32,595 bases of DNA from CAJXSD01 sp964633145 (GTDB lineage Bacteria > Pseudomonadota > Alphaproteobacteria > Rhodobacterales > Rhodobacteraceae): positions 1 through 32,595 of the forward strand of contig CAZWFE010000027.1 in NCBI GenBank assembly GCA_964633145.1, written 5' to 3'. Within the stretch, counting starts at the first letter, position 1. Each line of letters opens with the position of its first letter. This document shows, piece by piece, positions 32,544-32,595 of the stretch. The notes under the pieces were generated by a model, which saw nothing but the letters and a program-made list of their open reading frames with translations, was not told where the DNA came from and did not search any database. A program made the position numbers and the translations under genes.

Positions 32544-32595
32544 TGGCTCCGGCGGTAGGGATCGAACCTACGACCAATTGATTAACAGTCAACTG
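32544..32595 (-). tRNA. tRNA-Asn(GTT), 3' part; truncated by the window edge
   Basis: On the minus strand the anticodon loop reads CTGTTAA with anticodon GTT (32586-32584). The T arm is GTAGG, TTCGATC, CCTAC. The acceptor 3' strand is CGCCGGA, with discriminator G and an encoded CCA (32546-32544). The D arm and 5' acceptor strand lie outside the window. Confidence 0.93.

Noticed and set aside
32333..32581. Plus-strand open frame ending in APAVGIEPTTN
   Set aside because: This tail is the well-known false peptide read from the antisense of a tRNA T arm and acceptor stem; the tRNA-Asn and zinc-ribbon genes explain the region.
1..32595. Prophage, insertion sequence, CRISPR array or toxin-antitoxin pair
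   Set aside because: No transposase, integrase, terminal inverted repeats, spaced direct repeats or toxin-like gene pairs were found on either strand.

Overview
The window looks like chromosome of a marine-type alphaproteobacterium of the order Rhodobacterales (Roseobacter group) with moderate GC. Three observations support this: the cckA-recA-alaS neighbourhood, an alphaproteobacterial SOS box (GAAC-N7-GAAC) at recA, and a perfect Fnr/FnrL box near the left end. I see no prophage, insertion sequence, integrase or CRISPR array. Most of the window is ordinary core genome plus one well-organised catabolic island.

Region by region. Bases 1-330 hold almost no coding sequence: the start of a possible leftward gene, a perfect FnrL box (202-215), and a strong hairpin followed by a T-rich tract (294-328) that could end a small RNA. 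Bases 331-1880 (minus) carry a TauE/SafE transporter and an exported FKBP-rhodanese fusion. Bases 2045-4663 (plus) carry guaB and an RsmB-type RNA methyltransferase. Bases 4750-7043 (plus) carry the CckA hybrid histidine kinase, split into two frames at a run of seven G. A small sulfotransferase (minus) follows, then SOS-controlled recA, alaS and a DUF1330 gene (plus). Bases 12000-17514 (minus) hold a TetR regulator overlapping ppk2, then metA, a P-loop ATPase of unknown role, an EamA transporter and an E. coli-type asd. A histone-deacetylase-like amidohydrolase gene (17705-18625, plus) closes this part.

Bases 18620-31803 form a galactoside utilisation locus. An IclR regulator and a sugar ABC ATPase are on the minus strand. 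Divergent from them, behind two tandem IclR-like operators, is a plus-strand operon: CUT1 solute-binding protein, two permeases, GH36 alpha-galactosidase, IlvD/Edd sugar-acid dehydratase, SDR dehydrogenase, 2-dehydro-3-deoxygalactonokinase (dgoK), KDPGal aldolase (dgoA) and GH42 beta-galactosidase. The inferred route imports alpha- and beta-galactosides intact, cleaves them in the cytoplasm, and oxidises galactose by the De Ley-Doudoroff pathway to pyruvate and glyceraldehyde 3-phosphate. No galactonolactonase, mutarotase or Leloir gene is present in the window. Genes from the second permease to the aldolase and GH42 mostly overlap or nearly touch, so they are probably translated in a coupled way.

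The right end holds a small exported protein, a zinc-ribbon protein and the 3' part of tRNA-Asn(GTT), all on minus.

The observations most worth following are: (1) a possible FnrL-controlled small RNA at the left end; (2) the cckA frameshift at a slippery G7 run; (3) the galactoside De Ley-Doudoroff operon with tandem operators, an IlvD-type dehydratase and an SDR whose catalytic lysine is replaced by Asn; (4) a MetA whose specificity residue predicts acetyl-CoA rather than succinyl-CoA use.
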